Part shown: one piece after another, positions 17,029 to 29,824 of the stretch
Numbering within the stretch: the first letter of the stretch is position 1
Layout: every line of letters starts with the position of its first letter
Origin: Gemmatimonadales bacterium
GTDB taxonomy: Bacteria; Gemmatimonadota; Gemmatimonadetes; Palauibacterales; Palauibacteraceae
NCBI GenBank assembly: GCA_009838765.1
Contig: VXQX01000042.1
Location: 1 to 58,533 of the forward strand
Direction of reading: 5' to 3'
Length of the DNA stretch: 58,533 nucleotides
Notes under the pieces: generated by a model
Told to the model about the DNA's origin: nothing
What the model saw: only the letters and a program-made list of their open reading frames with translations
Databases searched by the model: none
Translations under genes and position numbers: made by a program

Positions 17029-17998
17029 AGCGTCGTTCCCCACCTCCCGGCCACGCCGGCTGCGTCGTACCGCTGCCCTGCGCGAACTGGTGCGGGAGAC
17101 TCGGATCGAGGCGTCCGATCTCGTCTACCCCATGTTCATCGATGATCGGGGACCGCACCGGCAGCCGATCGCTTCGATGCCCGGAATCGACCGCCTGAGC
17201 ATCGAAGCGGCCATCGAGGAGGCGGGTGCCGCGTTCGAGGAGGGAATACGGGCCGTCCTCCTGTTCGGCCTGCCCGCAAGCAAGGATTCGCGGGGCTCGC
17301 GCGCGGACCGGCCCGATGGCGTGATCCAGCGCTCGTTGCGGGCGCTTCGCGGCGCGCTTCCCGACCTCGTCCTGATCACGGACGTCTGCCTGTGCGAGTA
17401 CACGGATCACGGCCACTGCGGGATCCTCGACGGCGACCGCGTGGCGAACGACCCGACGCTCCAGCGGCTTGCCGCCCAGGCAGTGAGTCACGGGGCCGCC
17501 GGGGCGGACATCGTCGCGCCGTCGGATATGATGGACGGTCGGGTCGGAGCGATTCGCGCCTCCCTGGACGAAGCGCAGCTCGAGGACGTGGCCATCCTGT
17601 CGTATGCCGTCAAGTACGCGAGCGCCTTCTACGGCCCCTTCCGCGAGGCGGCGGACTCCGCCCCCGCGTTCGGGGATCGGCGCGGATATCAGATGGATGT
17701 GCGGAACGCCGATGAGGCGATCCGCGAAGTCCGCTTCGATATCGCCGAAGGAGCGGACCTGATCATGGTGAAACCGGCGCTGCCGAATCTCGACGTTCTC
17801 CGCCGGGTGAAGGATGAGTTCCGGATGCCCACCGCCGCGTATCAGGTGAGCGGGGAATACGCGATGATCGAAGCCGCGGGCGCAAACGGTTGGCTCGACG
17901 CGGAAGCGGCCAGCCTGGAAGCGGTCCGTGCCATCCGGCGGGCGGGAGCGGACCTCGTCGTAACCTATGCCGCGCGGCGCCTCGCGCGTGTCCTCTAG
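17021..17998 (+). CDS. hemB: Delta-aminolevulinic acid dehydratase (porphobilinogen synthase)
   Basis: A 325-aa HemB condensing two ALA molecules to porphobilinogen. The two Schiff-base lysines are Lys198 (SYAVKYASAFYGPF) and Lys251 (MVKPALPNLD). The text CLCEYTDHGHCG carries the three cysteines of the zinc-dependent class. The reading frame has ATGs at 17015 and 17021 just before the conserved part; both overlap the hemD stop, and 17021 gives an 8-nt overlap. The enzyme is complete to its C-terminus (VVTYAARRLA). Confidence 0.96.
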   Translation: MPEASFPTSRPRRLRRTAALRELVRETRIEASDLVYPMFIDDRGPHRQPIASMPGIDRLSIEAAIEEAGAAFEEGIRAVLLFGLPASKDSRGSRADRPDGVIQRSLRALRGALPDLVLITDVCLCEYTDHGHCGILDGDRVANDPTLQRLAAQAVSHGAAGADIVAPSDMMDGRVGAIRASLDEAQLEDVAILSYAVKYASAFYGPFREAADSAPAFGDRRGYQMDVRNADEAIREVRFDIAEGADLIMVKPALPNLDVLRRVKDEFRMPTAAYQVSGEYAMIEAAGANGWLDAEAASLEAVRAIRRAGADLVVTYAARRLARVL

Positions 17999-18036
17999 TG
18001 TCCCGTGTCCCGAAAACGCGGGTCGCTTGAGCGGGG

Positions 18037-19005
18037 GTGTCGGTGAGGGTCCTGGTGACGGGCGGCGACGGGTTCATCGGGCAGCACCTGGTCGAATATC
18101 TGCTGGGCCGCGGGTACGCGGTGACGGCGACGATGCTCGGGGAGGCTCCCTCCGATGGGACCCTTTCGCGGGCCGCTTGCGAAGCGGCCGAGTGGACACG
18201 GCTCGATGTGCGAGACGCCGGCGCGATTGCCTCGGTCGTGAGCGCGGCCCGTCCGTGCCGGATCTTCCACCTGGCCGGCTTCTCGTCGGGAGCCGAGGCC
18301 GGCCTGCGGTCCCGCGATGCCCTCGCGGTGAACGGAGCGGGCACGCTGCGCCTCGTCGAAGCGGTCGCGCGGGGCTCCGCCGATGTGCAGACCGTGGTCG
18401 TGGCGGGGTCCGCCGACGCGTACGGCCGCGGCGGTAGCGGACCGGTGGAAGAGCGCACGCCGCTCCGGCCGCTGAGCGTATACGGCGCGACCAAGGCCGC
18501 TCAGGACGTGCTCGCCCGCGGAGTCGGCACGGCTCTGGGCGTACCCGTGGTCGTGGCGCGGCTCTTCCCGCTCCTCGGACCCGGACAGCGTCCCGCGTTC
18601 GTGCTCCCGAGTTTCTGCCGCCGCGCCCTCGCGATCCGACGCGGGACCGCGGAGCCGCGGCTCGCCGTGGGCAATCTCGACGTGGCGCGCGACTTCACCG
18701 ATGTACGCGACGGCGTCCGGGCCCTGGCGGACATCGCCGACCTCGACGCGACGCCCCACATGGCGTACAACGTGTGCTCCGGGGTCGCGACGAAGGTCCG
18801 ACGCCTGCTCGAGTGGGTCCTCGAGAGGGCGGAGGTCGAGCCCGACATCGTGCGCGATCCGGCCCTCGTCCGGCACGGAGAACCTGGAATCGTGGTCGGC
18901 GATCCCGCGCGATTGAGGGCTGCAACCGGGTGGCGCGCGGAGCGCGATCTGCGAGCCTGCGCGCACGCCACCATGGACTGGGTCGCGGATTCCGGCGCCG
19001 CCTGA
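18037..19005 (+). CDS. NAD-dependent nucleotide-sugar epimerase/reductase (SDR)
   Basis: A 322-aa extended short-chain dehydrogenase. The Rossmann motif is TGGDGFIG near residue 8, the AGSADAYG stretch supplies the catalytic Ser region, and Tyr149/Lys153 form YxxxK (YGATKAAQ). Motifs resemble the GDP-mannose 4,6-dehydratase and GDP-4-keto-6-deoxymannose reductase branch, but the substrate cannot be fixed from sequence. The start is GTG 18037 or a GTG two codons later. The ugd ATG lies 50 nt downstream, so it heads a sugar-nucleotide cassette. Confidence 0.85.
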   Translation: MSVRVLVTGGDGFIGQHLVEYLLGRGYAVTATMLGEAPSDGTLSRAACEAAEWTRLDVRDAGAIASVVSAARPCRIFHLAGFSSGAEAGLRSRDALAVNGAGTLRLVEAVARGSADVQTVVVAGSADAYGRGGSGPVEERTPLRPLSVYGATKAAQDVLARGVGTALGVPVVVARLFPLLGPGQRPAFVLPSFCRRALAIRRGTAEPRLAVGNLDVARDFTDVRDGVRALADIADLDATPHMAYNVCSGVATKVRRLLEWVLERAEVEPDIVRDPALVRHGEPGIVVGDPARLRAATGWRAERDLRACAHATMDWVADSGAA

Positions 19006-19055
19006 TGGCCGAGCCGCGACACCAGACCGCTGAACCGGGAGCGACGGAGACTTCC

Positions 19056-20384
19056 ATGGAGATCACCGTGATCGGCGCCGGATACGTTGGACTCGTGGCG
19101 GGGTCCTGCCTTGCCGGGTCCGGTAACCGCGTCACCTGCGCCGATGTGGACGAAGACAGGGTCCGGCTCCTGAACTCCGGCGACGTCCCGATCTACGAGC
19201 ACGGCATCGAGCGCCTGATTTCCGAGGGCCTCGCCGCCGGACGGCTTCGATTCACGACGGACGCGGCCGAGGGTATCCGGACGGCCGACGTCATCTTCGT
19301 CGCGGTAGGTACGCCGCCCGGAGAGGATGGAGAGGCGGACCTCGAGTTCGTGCTGGACGCGGCCCGCACGATCGGAGACCATCTCCGCCCCGGCGCGGTC
19401 GTGGTCATGAAGAGCACCGTACCCGTGGGAACGAACGATGTCGTGCGGGCCGAGATCGCCCGACGGACCGATCTGCCCTTCCACATGTGTTCCAACCCCG
19501 AGTTCCTGAAGGAAGGCGACGCGGTTGCGGACTTCCTCTACCCCGACCGGGTCGTCTGCGGTGTGGATTCGGATCGCGCCCGCCGGTGCATGGAAGAGCT
19601 GTACGCGCCCTTCATCCGGTCGGGGAACCCGCTGATCTTCATGGACATCGCCTCGGCCGAACTGACCAAGTACGCGGCGAACGCCATGCTGGCCGCCCGA
19701 ATCGGCATGATGAACCAGTTCGCCGAACTCTGCGAGCGGACCGGAGCCGACATCGAGCGCGTCCGCCGCGGCGTGGGCTCGGACCCTCGCATCGGATCGG
19801 CCTTTCTCTACGCCGGCACCGGGTATGGCGGCAGCTGCCTACCCAAGGATGTGCGGGCGATCATCCGTTCCGCGGCAGCACAGGGCGTCGACCTGGGCAT
19901 CCTGCGGTCCGTGGCCGAGGCGAACGATCTCCAGACCACGGTCCTCGTCCGGAAGATCCGCAAGAGGTTCGGCGACGATCTCTCGGGCCTGCGCTTCGCG
20001 CTATGGGGGCTTGCGTTCAAGCCGCGCACGGACGACATGCGCGAGGCGCCCTCCCGGGCGATCGCCGAGGCGCTGTGTGCACGGGGCGCGTCGGTCGTGG
20101 CGCACGACCCTGCCGCCCTGGAACAGTCGCGCGAGTTCTATCTCCGGGACGCCGTGGACTACGCGGCGAACGAGTACGAGGCGCTCGACGGGGCGGACGC
20201 GCTCGTCGTGGTGACGGAATGGCTCCAGTACCGGCGCCCCGACTGGTCACAGCTCGCACGGCGCCTGGCGCGCCCCATCGTGTTTGACGGGCGCAACGTG
20301 TTCGAACCGGACCGCATGGCGTCGCGGGGGTTCGAGCACTACCCGGTCGGGCGCAGGCAGACCGGTCCGGCGGAGACCGCGTGA
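19056..20384 (+). CDS. ugd: UDP-glucose 6-dehydrogenase
   Basis: A 442-aa enzyme oxidising UDP-glucose to UDP-glucuronate with two NAD. It has the GAGYVGLV dinucleotide motif at residues 7-14, [20 protein letters not shown] and the nucleophilic Cys261 in [12 protein letters not shown]. The C-terminal UDP-binding domain has [18 protein letters not shown] 19056 has GGGAGCGACGGAGA just upstream; an ATG at 19005 would add 17 residues. It overlaps the next gene by 4 nt, matching the order in which the product is consumed. Confidence 0.95.
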   Translation: MEITVIGAGYVGLVAGSCLAGSGNRVTCADVDEDRVRLLNSGDVPIYEHGIERLISEGLAAGRLRFTTDAAEGIRTADVIFVAVGTPPGEDGEADLEFVLDAARTIGDHLRPGAVVVMKSTVPVGTNDVVRAEIARRTDLPFHMCSNPEFLKEGDAVADFLYPDRVVCGVDSDRARRCMEELYAPFIRSGNPLIFMDIASAELTKYAANAMLAARIGMMNQFAELCERTGADIERVRRGVGSDPRIGSAFLYAGTGYGGSCLPKDVRAIIRSAAAQGVDLGILRSVAEANDLQTTVLVRKIRKRFGDDLSGLRFALWGLAFKPRTDDMREAPSRAIAEALCARGASVVAHDPAALEQSREFYLRDAVDYAANEYEALDGADALVVVTEWLQYRRPDWSQLARRLARPIVFDGRNVFEPDRMASRGFEHYPVGRRQTGPAETA

Positions 20385-21340
20385 GGCTGGTCGTCACCGG
20401 CGCCGCCGGCTTCCTCGGTTCGCACCTCACCGACCGCCTCCTCGCCGAGGGGCATTCGGTCGTCGGGATCGACAGCCTGATCACGGGGAGGCGGCGGAAT
20501 CTCGCCCATCTGCGGGACGAGCCGAGGTTCGCGTTTCTCGAATGGGACGTGTCGGAGCCCATCGAGGTCGATGGGGAGACCGAGGGGATTTTCCACTTGG
20601 CCTCGCCAGCCAGCCCGGTCGATTACCTTCGTTTCCCGATCCAGACACTGAAGGCGGGCGCCCTCGGTACGCGCAACGTCCTGGGTCTGGCCAGAGCGAG
20701 CGGTTCCCGGCTGCTGCTCGCGTCGACCTCGGAGGTCTACGGAGACCCGCTCGTCCACCCTCAGCCCGAAACCTACTGGGGCAACGTGAACCCGGTCGGC
20801 CCGCGCTCCGTGTACGACGAGGCGAAGCGTTTCGCCGAGGCCCTCACGATGGCCTACCACCGCGAACACGGCGTGGACACGCGCATCGTGCGAATCTTCA
20901 ACACCTACGGCCCGCGCATGCGTCCCGACGACGGTCGCGTGATCTCGAATTTCGTCGTCCAGGCGCTCCGGGGAGAACCGCTCACCATCTATGGGGACGG
21001 CTCCCAGTCAAGGAGTTTCTGTTACGTGTCCGACCTCGTGGAGGGGATCTGGCGTCTCTTCAACGCGGACATTCACGAGCCGGTCAACCTTGGCAATCCC
21101 GGCGAGTATACGATCCGCGCGTTGTCCGATCTCGTGCTTGCGACCACGGGGTCCGCGTCCCCCATCGAGGTGCGTCCGCTGCCCATGGACGATCCGAGAA
21201 GGCGCTCTCCCGACATCTCTCTCGCCTCCTCGCGGCTGGACTGGACGCCGCGGATCCCGCTCGAGGCGGGGCTGAAGCGAACGGTAGAGTATTTCCGGGA
21301 AACGCAGGGGCCCGGCCGGCCCCGGGCGGCACCGGAATGA
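20381..21340 (+). CDS. UDP-glucuronate decarboxylase (UDP-xylose synthase)
   Basis: A 319-aa SDR with [65 protein letters not shown] (Tyr145, Lys149) and [15 protein letters not shown] in order, the near-invariant set of UDP-xylose synthases (Uxs). It would convert the UDP-glucuronate made by the upstream ugd into UDP-xylose. The start is GTG 20381 overlapping ugd by 4 nt, and the stop overlaps the next ATG by 4 nt. The functional call is strong because the HPQPE and WGNVNP motifs are specific to this branch. Confidence 0.92.
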   Translation: MRLVVTGAAGFLGSHLTDRLLAEGHSVVGIDSLITGRRRNLAHLRDEPRFAFLEWDVSEPIEVDGETEGIFHLASPASPVDYLRFPIQTLKAGALGTRNVLGLARASGSRLLLASTSEVYGDPLVHPQPETYWGNVNPVGPRSVYDEAKRFAEALTMAYHREHGVDTRIVRIFNTYGPRMRPDDGRVISNFVVQALRGEPLTIYGDGSQSRSFCYVSDLVEGIWRLFNADIHEPVNLGNPGEYTIRALSDLVLATTGSASPIEVRPLPMDDPRRRSPDISLASSRLDWTPRIPLEAGLKRTVEYFRETQGPGRPRAAPE

Positions 21341-22137
21341 TCGCACGGGGGGAGGAGATGGGGCGAGCCCGCGTCTCGGTGGTCATGCCCGTATTCAACG
21401 AGGAGGCGACGCTAGAGGCCATCGTCCGGCGCGTGAAGGCGGTGGCCCCGGATGTGGAGCTCGTCGCGGTTGACGACGGGTCGGCCGACGCGTCCGCGTC
21501 GATCCTGAGCCGGCTGGAAGCGGAAGGGCTCGTCGACCGGATCTTCGTTCACGAGCGAAACCGGGGGAAGGGCGCTGCGCTCTCAACCGGGTTCCGCGGC
21601 GTCCGCGGCGATATCATCATCGTCCAGGACGCCGATCTCGAATACGACCCCGCCGAGTATCCGCGCCTCCTGGAGCCGATCGTCGCCGGCCGGGCGGACG
21701 TCGTCTACGGGTCCCGATTCATGGGCGGACAGCCGCACCGCGTCCTCTACTACTGGCACTACGTGGGGAACCGCTGGCTCACTCGGCTGTCCAACATGGT
21801 GACGAACCTCAACCTCACGGACATGGAGACGTGCTACAAGTGCTTCCGTCGGGAAGTGATCGAGCAGCTCACGATCGAGGAGCGGGCCTTCGGCGTCGAG
21901 CCGGAAATCACGGCGAAGATCGCCATGGGCGGCTGGCGCGTGTATGAGGTGGGGATCTCGTACGCGGGACGGACGTACGCGGAGGGGAAGAAGATCGGGT
22001 GGCGCGATGGCGTTTCCGCGCTGCGCTGTATCTTCCTGTATGGCCTCGTGCGGCGCTGGACGCGCAGGGGCGGGCCGCGAGCCGCGCGCGAGGCAACGGG
22101 CGGCAACCGTGGCGGCGTCGAACGCGGGGAGAGTTGA
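21337..22137 (+). CDS. Family 2 glycosyltransferase
   Basis: A 266-aa GT-A enzyme of the dolichol-phosphate-mannosyltransferase-like subgroup. It has [61 protein letters not shown] (in pieces; DAD is the metal-binding motif) and VVYGSRF. No membrane helices are evident, so it is probably a soluble or peripheral enzyme acting on a lipid-linked or nucleotide-sugar substrate. ATG 21337 overlaps the decarboxylase stop; ATG 21358 is a possible alternative. It is the only glycosyltransferase in the cassette. Confidence 0.9.
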   Translation: MIARGEEMGRARVSVVMPVFNEEATLEAIVRRVKAVAPDVELVAVDDGSADASASILSRLEAEGLVDRIFVHERNRGKGAALSTGFRGVRGDIIIVQDADLEYDPAEYPRLLEPIVAGRADVVYGSRFMGGQPHRVLYYWHYVGNRWLTRLSNMVTNLNLTDMETCYKCFRREVIEQLTIEERAFGVEPEITAKIAMGGWRVYEVGISYAGRTYAEGKKIGWRDGVSALRCIFLYGLVRRWTRRGGPRAAREATGGNRGGVERGES

Positions 22138-22138
22138 G

Positions 22139-23092
22139 ATGTCAGGGGGGCGAAGGCCGGCAGGGGCGCCAGGAATGACCGTCCGACAGTGGATCGTGCA
22201 GGGCATGGCCGGGATCTTCGCGGCGCTTGCGCTGGCGGCGTGCGAGGATCCGGTGGACCGGTCCGTCGTGCGCGGCGACCGATACCTTGCCGTCGGGGAT
22301 GCGGAGAAGGCGATCGCGGAGTACCTCCTCGCCCGACGGGTCAGCGGGGATACGGACGACCTCCTCCTTCGCCTCGGACAGGCCTACGCCGTGCGCGGCG
22401 ATGTCGACGAGGCGCTCACCGTCTACGAGACGCTTGCGGAGCGCGACCCCCGGCTCCGGCACCAGGCCGCGGCCTCCCTTGCGGGGCTCGCGTGGACCGC
22501 GCGCGAGCGGGGCGCGGAGGAGAACATGTCCCGCGCGCTCGAGCCCCTCGTGGAGTGGGGGCTGGGCTATCTTCCGGCCGACCTCCAGCGCTCGCTGGCC
22601 GCCCATCATGCGGCGGAGGGTGACTACGCGCGCGCCCTCGCGCTGCGCCTCGCGCTCCTCGCCAGCGAAGGGGATCCGGAGCCGGGAGTGCTTTACGACA
22701 TCGGTCTCGCATATGAGCAGCTAGGCGCATGCACTCGCGCGCTGCCCTTCTATCGCGATTTTCTCGAGGCGATGGAAGAGCGTCGCTCGAATCCGGGGGA
22801 CGCGCGTTACCGCTACGGGAACTGTCTCTACGTGTCCGCCGATGATGATCGGGCGGAGGGCCGCCCCGCCGCCGCCCTCGAGAAGCTGGCCGAGATGGTC
22901 GAACTCGGTGAGCCGCGGACGCACATGGTCGAGGCGCACTTCTTCATCGGCGAACTTCACCTCGCGCTCGGAGAGGCGGATGAAGCTCTCGTCAACTACG
23001 CCCGCGTGCTGGAACTGAACCCGACACGCACACACGCGCTGGTCCGGCGTGCGGAGGAGCGGATCCGACAGATCCGCTTCGGCTTCGAATGA
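22139..23092 (+). CDS. TPR-repeat lipoprotein
   Basis: A 317-aa protein with a lipoprotein signal (lipobox LAAC, Cys35) followed by at least five helix-turn-helix TPR-like units, for example GDRYLAVGDAEKAIAEYLLA, RLGQAYAVRGDVDEALTVYETLA and FFIGELHLALGEADEALVNYARVLELNP (in pieces). TPR proteins of this type scaffold envelope complexes; nothing here points to a specific partner. ATG 22139 is one base after the glycosyltransferase stop, and the stop overlaps the next gene, another TPR-like lipoprotein. Confidence 0.85.
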   Translation: MSGGRRPAGAPGMTVRQWIVQGMAGIFAALALAACEDPVDRSVVRGDRYLAVGDAEKAIAEYLLARRVSGDTDDLLLRLGQAYAVRGDVDEALTVYETLAERDPRLRHQAAASLAGLAWTARERGAEENMSRALEPLVEWGLGYLPADLQRSLAAHHAAEGDYARALALRLALLASEGDPEPGVLYDIGLAYEQLGACTRALPFYRDFLEAMEERRSNPGDARYRYGNCLYVSADDDRAEGRPAAALEKLAEMVELGEPRTHMVEAHFFIGELHLALGEADEALVNYARVLELNPTRTHALVRRAEERIRQIRFGFE

Positions 23093-23883
23093 GGCACTCG
23101 GCCGGGACGGCACCCGGCAGGGTGCTCGCCGCCACGGTGGTCATGCTTGCCGGCTGTTCGAGCTCCGGGCCGCCGGGCGACCTCGAGCCACCGGATCTCT
23201 TCCAGTGGGCGCAGGATCGGTTCGACGCCGAGGAATACCGCCGGGCGGCCGACGGTTTCCTCGCCTTCATGGTCCGCGATCCCCTGAATCCTCTCGTCGA
23301 CAGCGCGCAGTACCTCGCGGCCGAAGGCCAGCTCCGTGCGGGCAACGAACTCGACGCCGTGGAGGAATTCCGCCGCATGGCGACGAACCGGCCCAACAGT
23401 CCCCTCGCGGACGACGCGCAACTGGGGTTGTGCCGCGCCTACCTCGCGGCCTCGCCCCGGGTCACCCTCTCCCAGGAGTTCACCCGGCGAGCCCTCGATG
23501 AATGTGAGCGGTTGCTGCAGTTCTTCCCGACGACCGTCCTCCGCGAGCAGGCGGAAGGCCTCATGGCGGAAGCGCGGGCGAAGCTGGCCGAGCAGAGCTA
23601 CGAGATCGGGAGGTACTACCAGGATCGCATGAGGCTGGCGGAATCCGCGATCGTCTACTTCGAAAAATCGCTGGCCGAGGAGCCGACCGGGGAATTCCTG
23701 CCGGATCTGCTGTTGCGGTTGTATCGAAGTTACAACGTCGTGGGATACGAAACCGAGGCCGGCGTCGTGCGGGAGCGGCTGCTGTCGGAGTTTCCCGGCT
23801 CGGAGGAAGCCCGGTCGCTCCTGGCGGAAGAAGACCCGGCGGCGGAGGAGCGCTCGGCCGAGGATGCCGGATCCCTCCGCTGA
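23089..23883 (+). CDS. bamD: BamD/YfiO-like outer membrane assembly lipoprotein
   Basis: A 264-aa lipoprotein (lipobox LAGC, Cys23) with TPR-like repeats and the BamD-type layout: WAQDRFDAEEYRRAADGFLAF, then DSAQYLAAEGQLRAGNELDAVEEF, SPLADDAQLGLCRAY, LSQEFTRRALDECERLLQFFPTT and YEIGRYYQDR. BamD is the essential lipoprotein partner of BamA in beta-barrel insertion; BamA is not in this window. Similarity is at the pattern level, so a CpoB/YbgF-like role is the main alternative. It overlaps nadD by 20 nt. Confidence 0.75.
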   Translation: MRHSAGTAPGRVLAATVVMLAGCSSSGPPGDLEPPDLFQWAQDRFDAEEYRRAADGFLAFMVRDPLNPLVDSAQYLAAEGQLRAGNELDAVEEFRRMATNRPNSPLADDAQLGLCRAYLAASPRVTLSQEFTRRALDECERLLQFFPTTVLREQAEGLMAEARAKLAEQSYEIGRYYQDRMRLAESAIVYFEKSLAEEPTGEFLPDLLLRLYRSYNVVGYETEAGVVRERLLSEFPGSEEARSLLAEEDPAAEERSAEDAGSLR

Positions 23884-24493
23884 GGTCCCGGCGGGCGGTC
23901 GCCGGACGGGCATCCTCGGGGGCAGTTTCGACCCTCCGCATCTGGGCCATGTCTCGGTGGCGCGCGAGCTCATCGAAGCGCTGCACCTGGACCGGCTGCT
24001 CGTGATTCCCGCGCGCGATCCGCCGCACCGCGAGGTCACCCTCCCCGCAGGGGTTCGCCTCGACTTCGCGCGCCGGGCTTTCGCGGACATGCCCGGCATC
24101 GAAGTCAGCCCGATGGAGATACAGCGGGCCGGTCCCTCCTATACGGTGGACACGCTGGAGGCCCTCGCGCGTCGCTTTCCTTCCGATCGGCTCGTCCTCG
24201 CGATGGGCGCGGACCAGTTCGCGGCGATTCACCGCTGGGAACGCTGGCGCCGGCTCCCGGAACTGGCCCGCATCGCGGTGATGCCGCGTGACGGCCGAGA
24301 GCCTGCACCCTCCCCGGAATCGGCGCCGATCGAGTATGTTGTGGCCAGCGTCACGCGAGTGGATATCTCGGCGAGCCGGATCCGGCAGCGCCTGGAGGAG
24401 GGGCTTTCGGTCCACCTCCTCGTCCCGGAAACGATCCGACCCGATGTCGAGCGCGCCTGGGCCGGACGCCGCGCGCGCCATGTAACCCAGTGA
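23864..24493 (+). CDS. nadD: Nicotinate-nucleotide adenylyltransferase
   Basis: A 209-aa NadD making deamido-NAD from nicotinate mononucleotide and ATP. The nucleotidyl-transferase motif GGSFDPPHLGH is near residue 19, AMGADQF is central, and DISASRIRQRL is the ISSTxIR-type C-terminal motif. The start (ATG CCG GAT CCC) overlaps the bamD-like gene; GGAGGAGCGCTCGGCCGAGG lies upstream. The stop is 7 nt before the secA ATG. Confidence 0.94.
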   Translation: MPDPSAEVPAGGRRTGILGGSFDPPHLGHVSVARELIEALHLDRLLVIPARDPPHREVTLPAGVRLDFARRAFADMPGIEVSPMEIQRAGPSYTVDTLEALARRFPSDRLVLAMGADQFAAIHRWERWRRLPELARIAVMPRDGREPAPSPESAPIEYVVASVTRVDISASRIRQRLEEGLSVHLLVPETIRPDVERAWAGRRARHVTQ

Positions 24494-24500
24494 GCCCCGG

Positions 24501-27850
<3,350 letters not shown>

Positions 27851-27872
<22 letters not shown>

Positions 27873-28366
27873 GACCGTCGACCGCGCGGCGGACCGCGCC
27901 GCCGGCCGCGCGTCGTCGCGGCATGCCCATCGCCGCCGTGATGCTCGCCTTGGGCTGCGGCGGAGAAGGGGGAGCGGCGAACGCGGCGGCCGATCCGGCC
28001 AGGGCGGCCGCCACACCGGAAGCGGCCGCTGCCGCCCCGGAGCCGGATCTGTCGGCCGTGTACGCGGCCGACGCGGTCGATGTGGCGCTGCTCGAGTACG
28101 CGATCGGCATGCCGTCGCGGCTGCCGGCGGGCCCCACCGTGCTTCGCCTCAGCAACCAGGGCTTCGAGATGCACAACCTCAAGCTCGTGGACCCCGCGAG
28201 CGGGGAGGTCCTCTGGGAGACGGAGGCGGACGTGAACACCGGGGAGGTTCGCCTCGTCGAACTCGATCTTTCTCCCGGGAGCTACACGGTCGTGTGCGAC
28301 GTCGCCGGCCACGACAGCCGCGGGATGCTCATGACGCTCACCGTGGACGCGTCGCCGTTCCCCTGA
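27851..28366 (+). CDS. Small type I copper (cupredoxin) protein, probable lipoprotein
   Basis: A 171-aa protein with a basic N-terminus, a short hydrophobic stretch (PIAAVMLALG) and Cys, then an Ala/Pro-rich linker and a cupredoxin domain. The four expected copper ligands are His108 (GFEMHNLKL) and Cys149, His154 and Met159 in VVCDVAGHDSRGM; the C-x4-H-x4-M spacing is like auracyanin-type proteins. It is probably a periplasmic or membrane-attached electron carrier. GTG 27851, overlapping secA, gives the signal a charged n-region; ATG 27923 would leave only 11 residues before the Cys. The next gene is 93 nt away. Confidence 0.8.
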
Positions 28367-28459
28367 CCAACCCTGACCGCGCCCGGCCCAACCGCCGGAC
28401 GGCTTTTCCCAGGGGGCTGCCAGACCCGGCCTCCGGCACTTCAGACAAGGGGATGTTCG

Positions 28460-29776
28460 ATGGCGAGAACGGGAGTGGGGCAGCCCGCGAGCGTGGACCA
28501 ATCGGATCGGGTCGTTCCCATCAACCTGCGGCAGAGCGGGCGGACGCCGGTCGAACTGCTCATCTCGACCCGGGTCCGGAAATCGCCGTACTGGCACCTG
28601 TCGCACGAGGCGGGCTGCTGGCGGGCCACCACCTACAACCGCGTTTACCACCCTCGCGGCTACGTGAGGACCGAGGACGGCGGCGCGGCCGTGGAGCACG
28701 AGGCGCTCACCCATCGGGTCACGCTGTGGAACGTCGCCGTCGAGCGGCAGATCCGCGTGAGGGGGGCCGACGCGGAGGCGTTCGCCGACTACGTGATCAC
28801 GCGCGACGCGACCCGGATCGAGCCGCTGCGCGCGCGGTACGTCATCCTCTGTAACGAGCGCGGCGGCATCCTGAACGACCCGGTGCTGCTGCGGCTCGCC
28901 CGGGACGAGTTCTGGTTCTCGCTCGCAGATTCCGACCTCCTGTTCTGGCTCCAGGGAGTGAATGTCGGGCTCGGGATGCGGGTGCAGATCGACGAGATCG
29001 ATGTCTGTCCGCTGCAGATCCAGGGGCCGAGATCACTCGATCTCATGGCCGATCTCGTGGGCGAAGCGGTCCGGGACATCCCCTACTACGGGCTCATGGA
29101 GGCGGAGATCGCCGGCTGTTCCGTTGTGATCTCGCAGACCGGATTCTCGGGGGAGAAGGGCTACGAGATCTATCTCCGGGAAGCGACACGGCATGCGGAG
29201 ACACTTTGGCGGGCGGTGCTGGAGGCGGGGGAAGCGCACGAGTTGATGGTCACGGCCCCCGGGCACCAGCGCCGCATCCAGGCCGGGATCCTCTCGTGGG
29301 GACAGGACATCGACCACGAGACGAGCCCCTTCCAGTGCAACCTCGCCTACCAGGTGCCGCGCGAGAAACCGGGCGATTACATCGGACGCGACGCGCTGGA
29401 GCGCCAGCGGGCCGAGATCGAGGCCGGACGCTCTCCGTTCGCCCTCGTGATGGTGGGGATGACGCTGGGCGGCCGGCCGATCGACGACTACGCCCCCGAC
29501 TTCTGGCACGTGTCGCGCGCGGACGGCGGCGATCCGGTGGGGTATCTCACGTCTCCGTGGCACGCCCCGGAGTTGGGGAGCAACATCGCGCTCGGATACG
29601 TCCCGCCCGCCGACGCCGCCATCGGCACGGAACTCGCCGTGTGGCTCCCGGACGAGTACGCGAGCGAGCCGGGCAAGCCCGATGCCGCCCGCGTGTGCGA
29701 GGTCCCGTTCAGGCCCTCCGCGAACCCGAGCACCCGCGAGGCGGCCCTCGCGCAGGGCCGCGACGCCGCCCGGTAG
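28460..29776 (+). CDS. GcvT-family folate-dependent methyltransferase, DmdA-like
   Basis: A 438-aa aminomethyltransferase-fold protein. The text ARYVILCNERGGILNDPVLL, FWFSLADSDLLFWLQGV and VCPLQIQGPRSLDLM matches the branch containing DMSP demethylase (DmdA) better than the glycine-cleavage T protein; the Asp of GGILND corresponds to the catalytic acid of the family. It has an N-terminal extension of about 40 residues and a C-terminal barrel (GYLTSPWHAPELGSNIALGYV). Substrate is unknown: DMSP, dimethylglycine or a related methyl donor. It converges with the DMGDH-like gene, which carries the same fold at its C-terminus. Confidence 0.82.
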   Translation: MARTGVGQPASVDQSDRVVPINLRQSGRTPVELLISTRVRKSPYWHLSHEAGCWRATTYNRVYHPRGYVRTEDGGAAVEHEALTHRVTLWNVAVERQIRVRGADAEAFADYVITRDATRIEPLRARYVILCNERGGILNDPVLLRLARDEFWFSLADSDLLFWLQGVNVGLGMRVQIDEIDVCPLQIQGPRSLDLMADLVGEAVRDIPYYGLMEAEIAGCSVVISQTGFSGEKGYEIYLREATRHAETLWRAVLEAGEAHELMVTAPGHQRRIQAGILSWGQDIDHETSPFQCNLAYQVPREKPGDYIGRDALERQRAEIEAGRSPFALVMVGMTLGGRPIDDYAPDFWHVSRADGGDPVGYLTSPWHAPELGSNIALGYVPPADAAIGTELAVWLPDEYASEPGKPDAARVCEVPFRPSANPSTREAALAQGRDAAR

Positions 29777-29800
29777 CTACGCTTCAGCGCGCTCGGCGCT

Positions 29801-29818
29801 GCGGCGGGGTCTCGCCGC
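29801..29818. terminator. Possible bidirectional terminator stem
   Basis: GCGGCG (29801-29806) and CGCCGC (29813-29818) pair around the loop GGGTCT, in the 48-nt gap between two convergent genes. The stem is short and has no T-run, so this rests mainly on its location. Confidence 0.3.
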
Positions 29819-29824
29819 GGACTG

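Noticed and set aside
27923-28366. ATG 27923 as the start of the cupredoxin gene
   Set aside because: It would leave only 11 residues and no basic n-region before the lipobox-like Cys; GTG 27851 gives a better signal. Not fully excluded.
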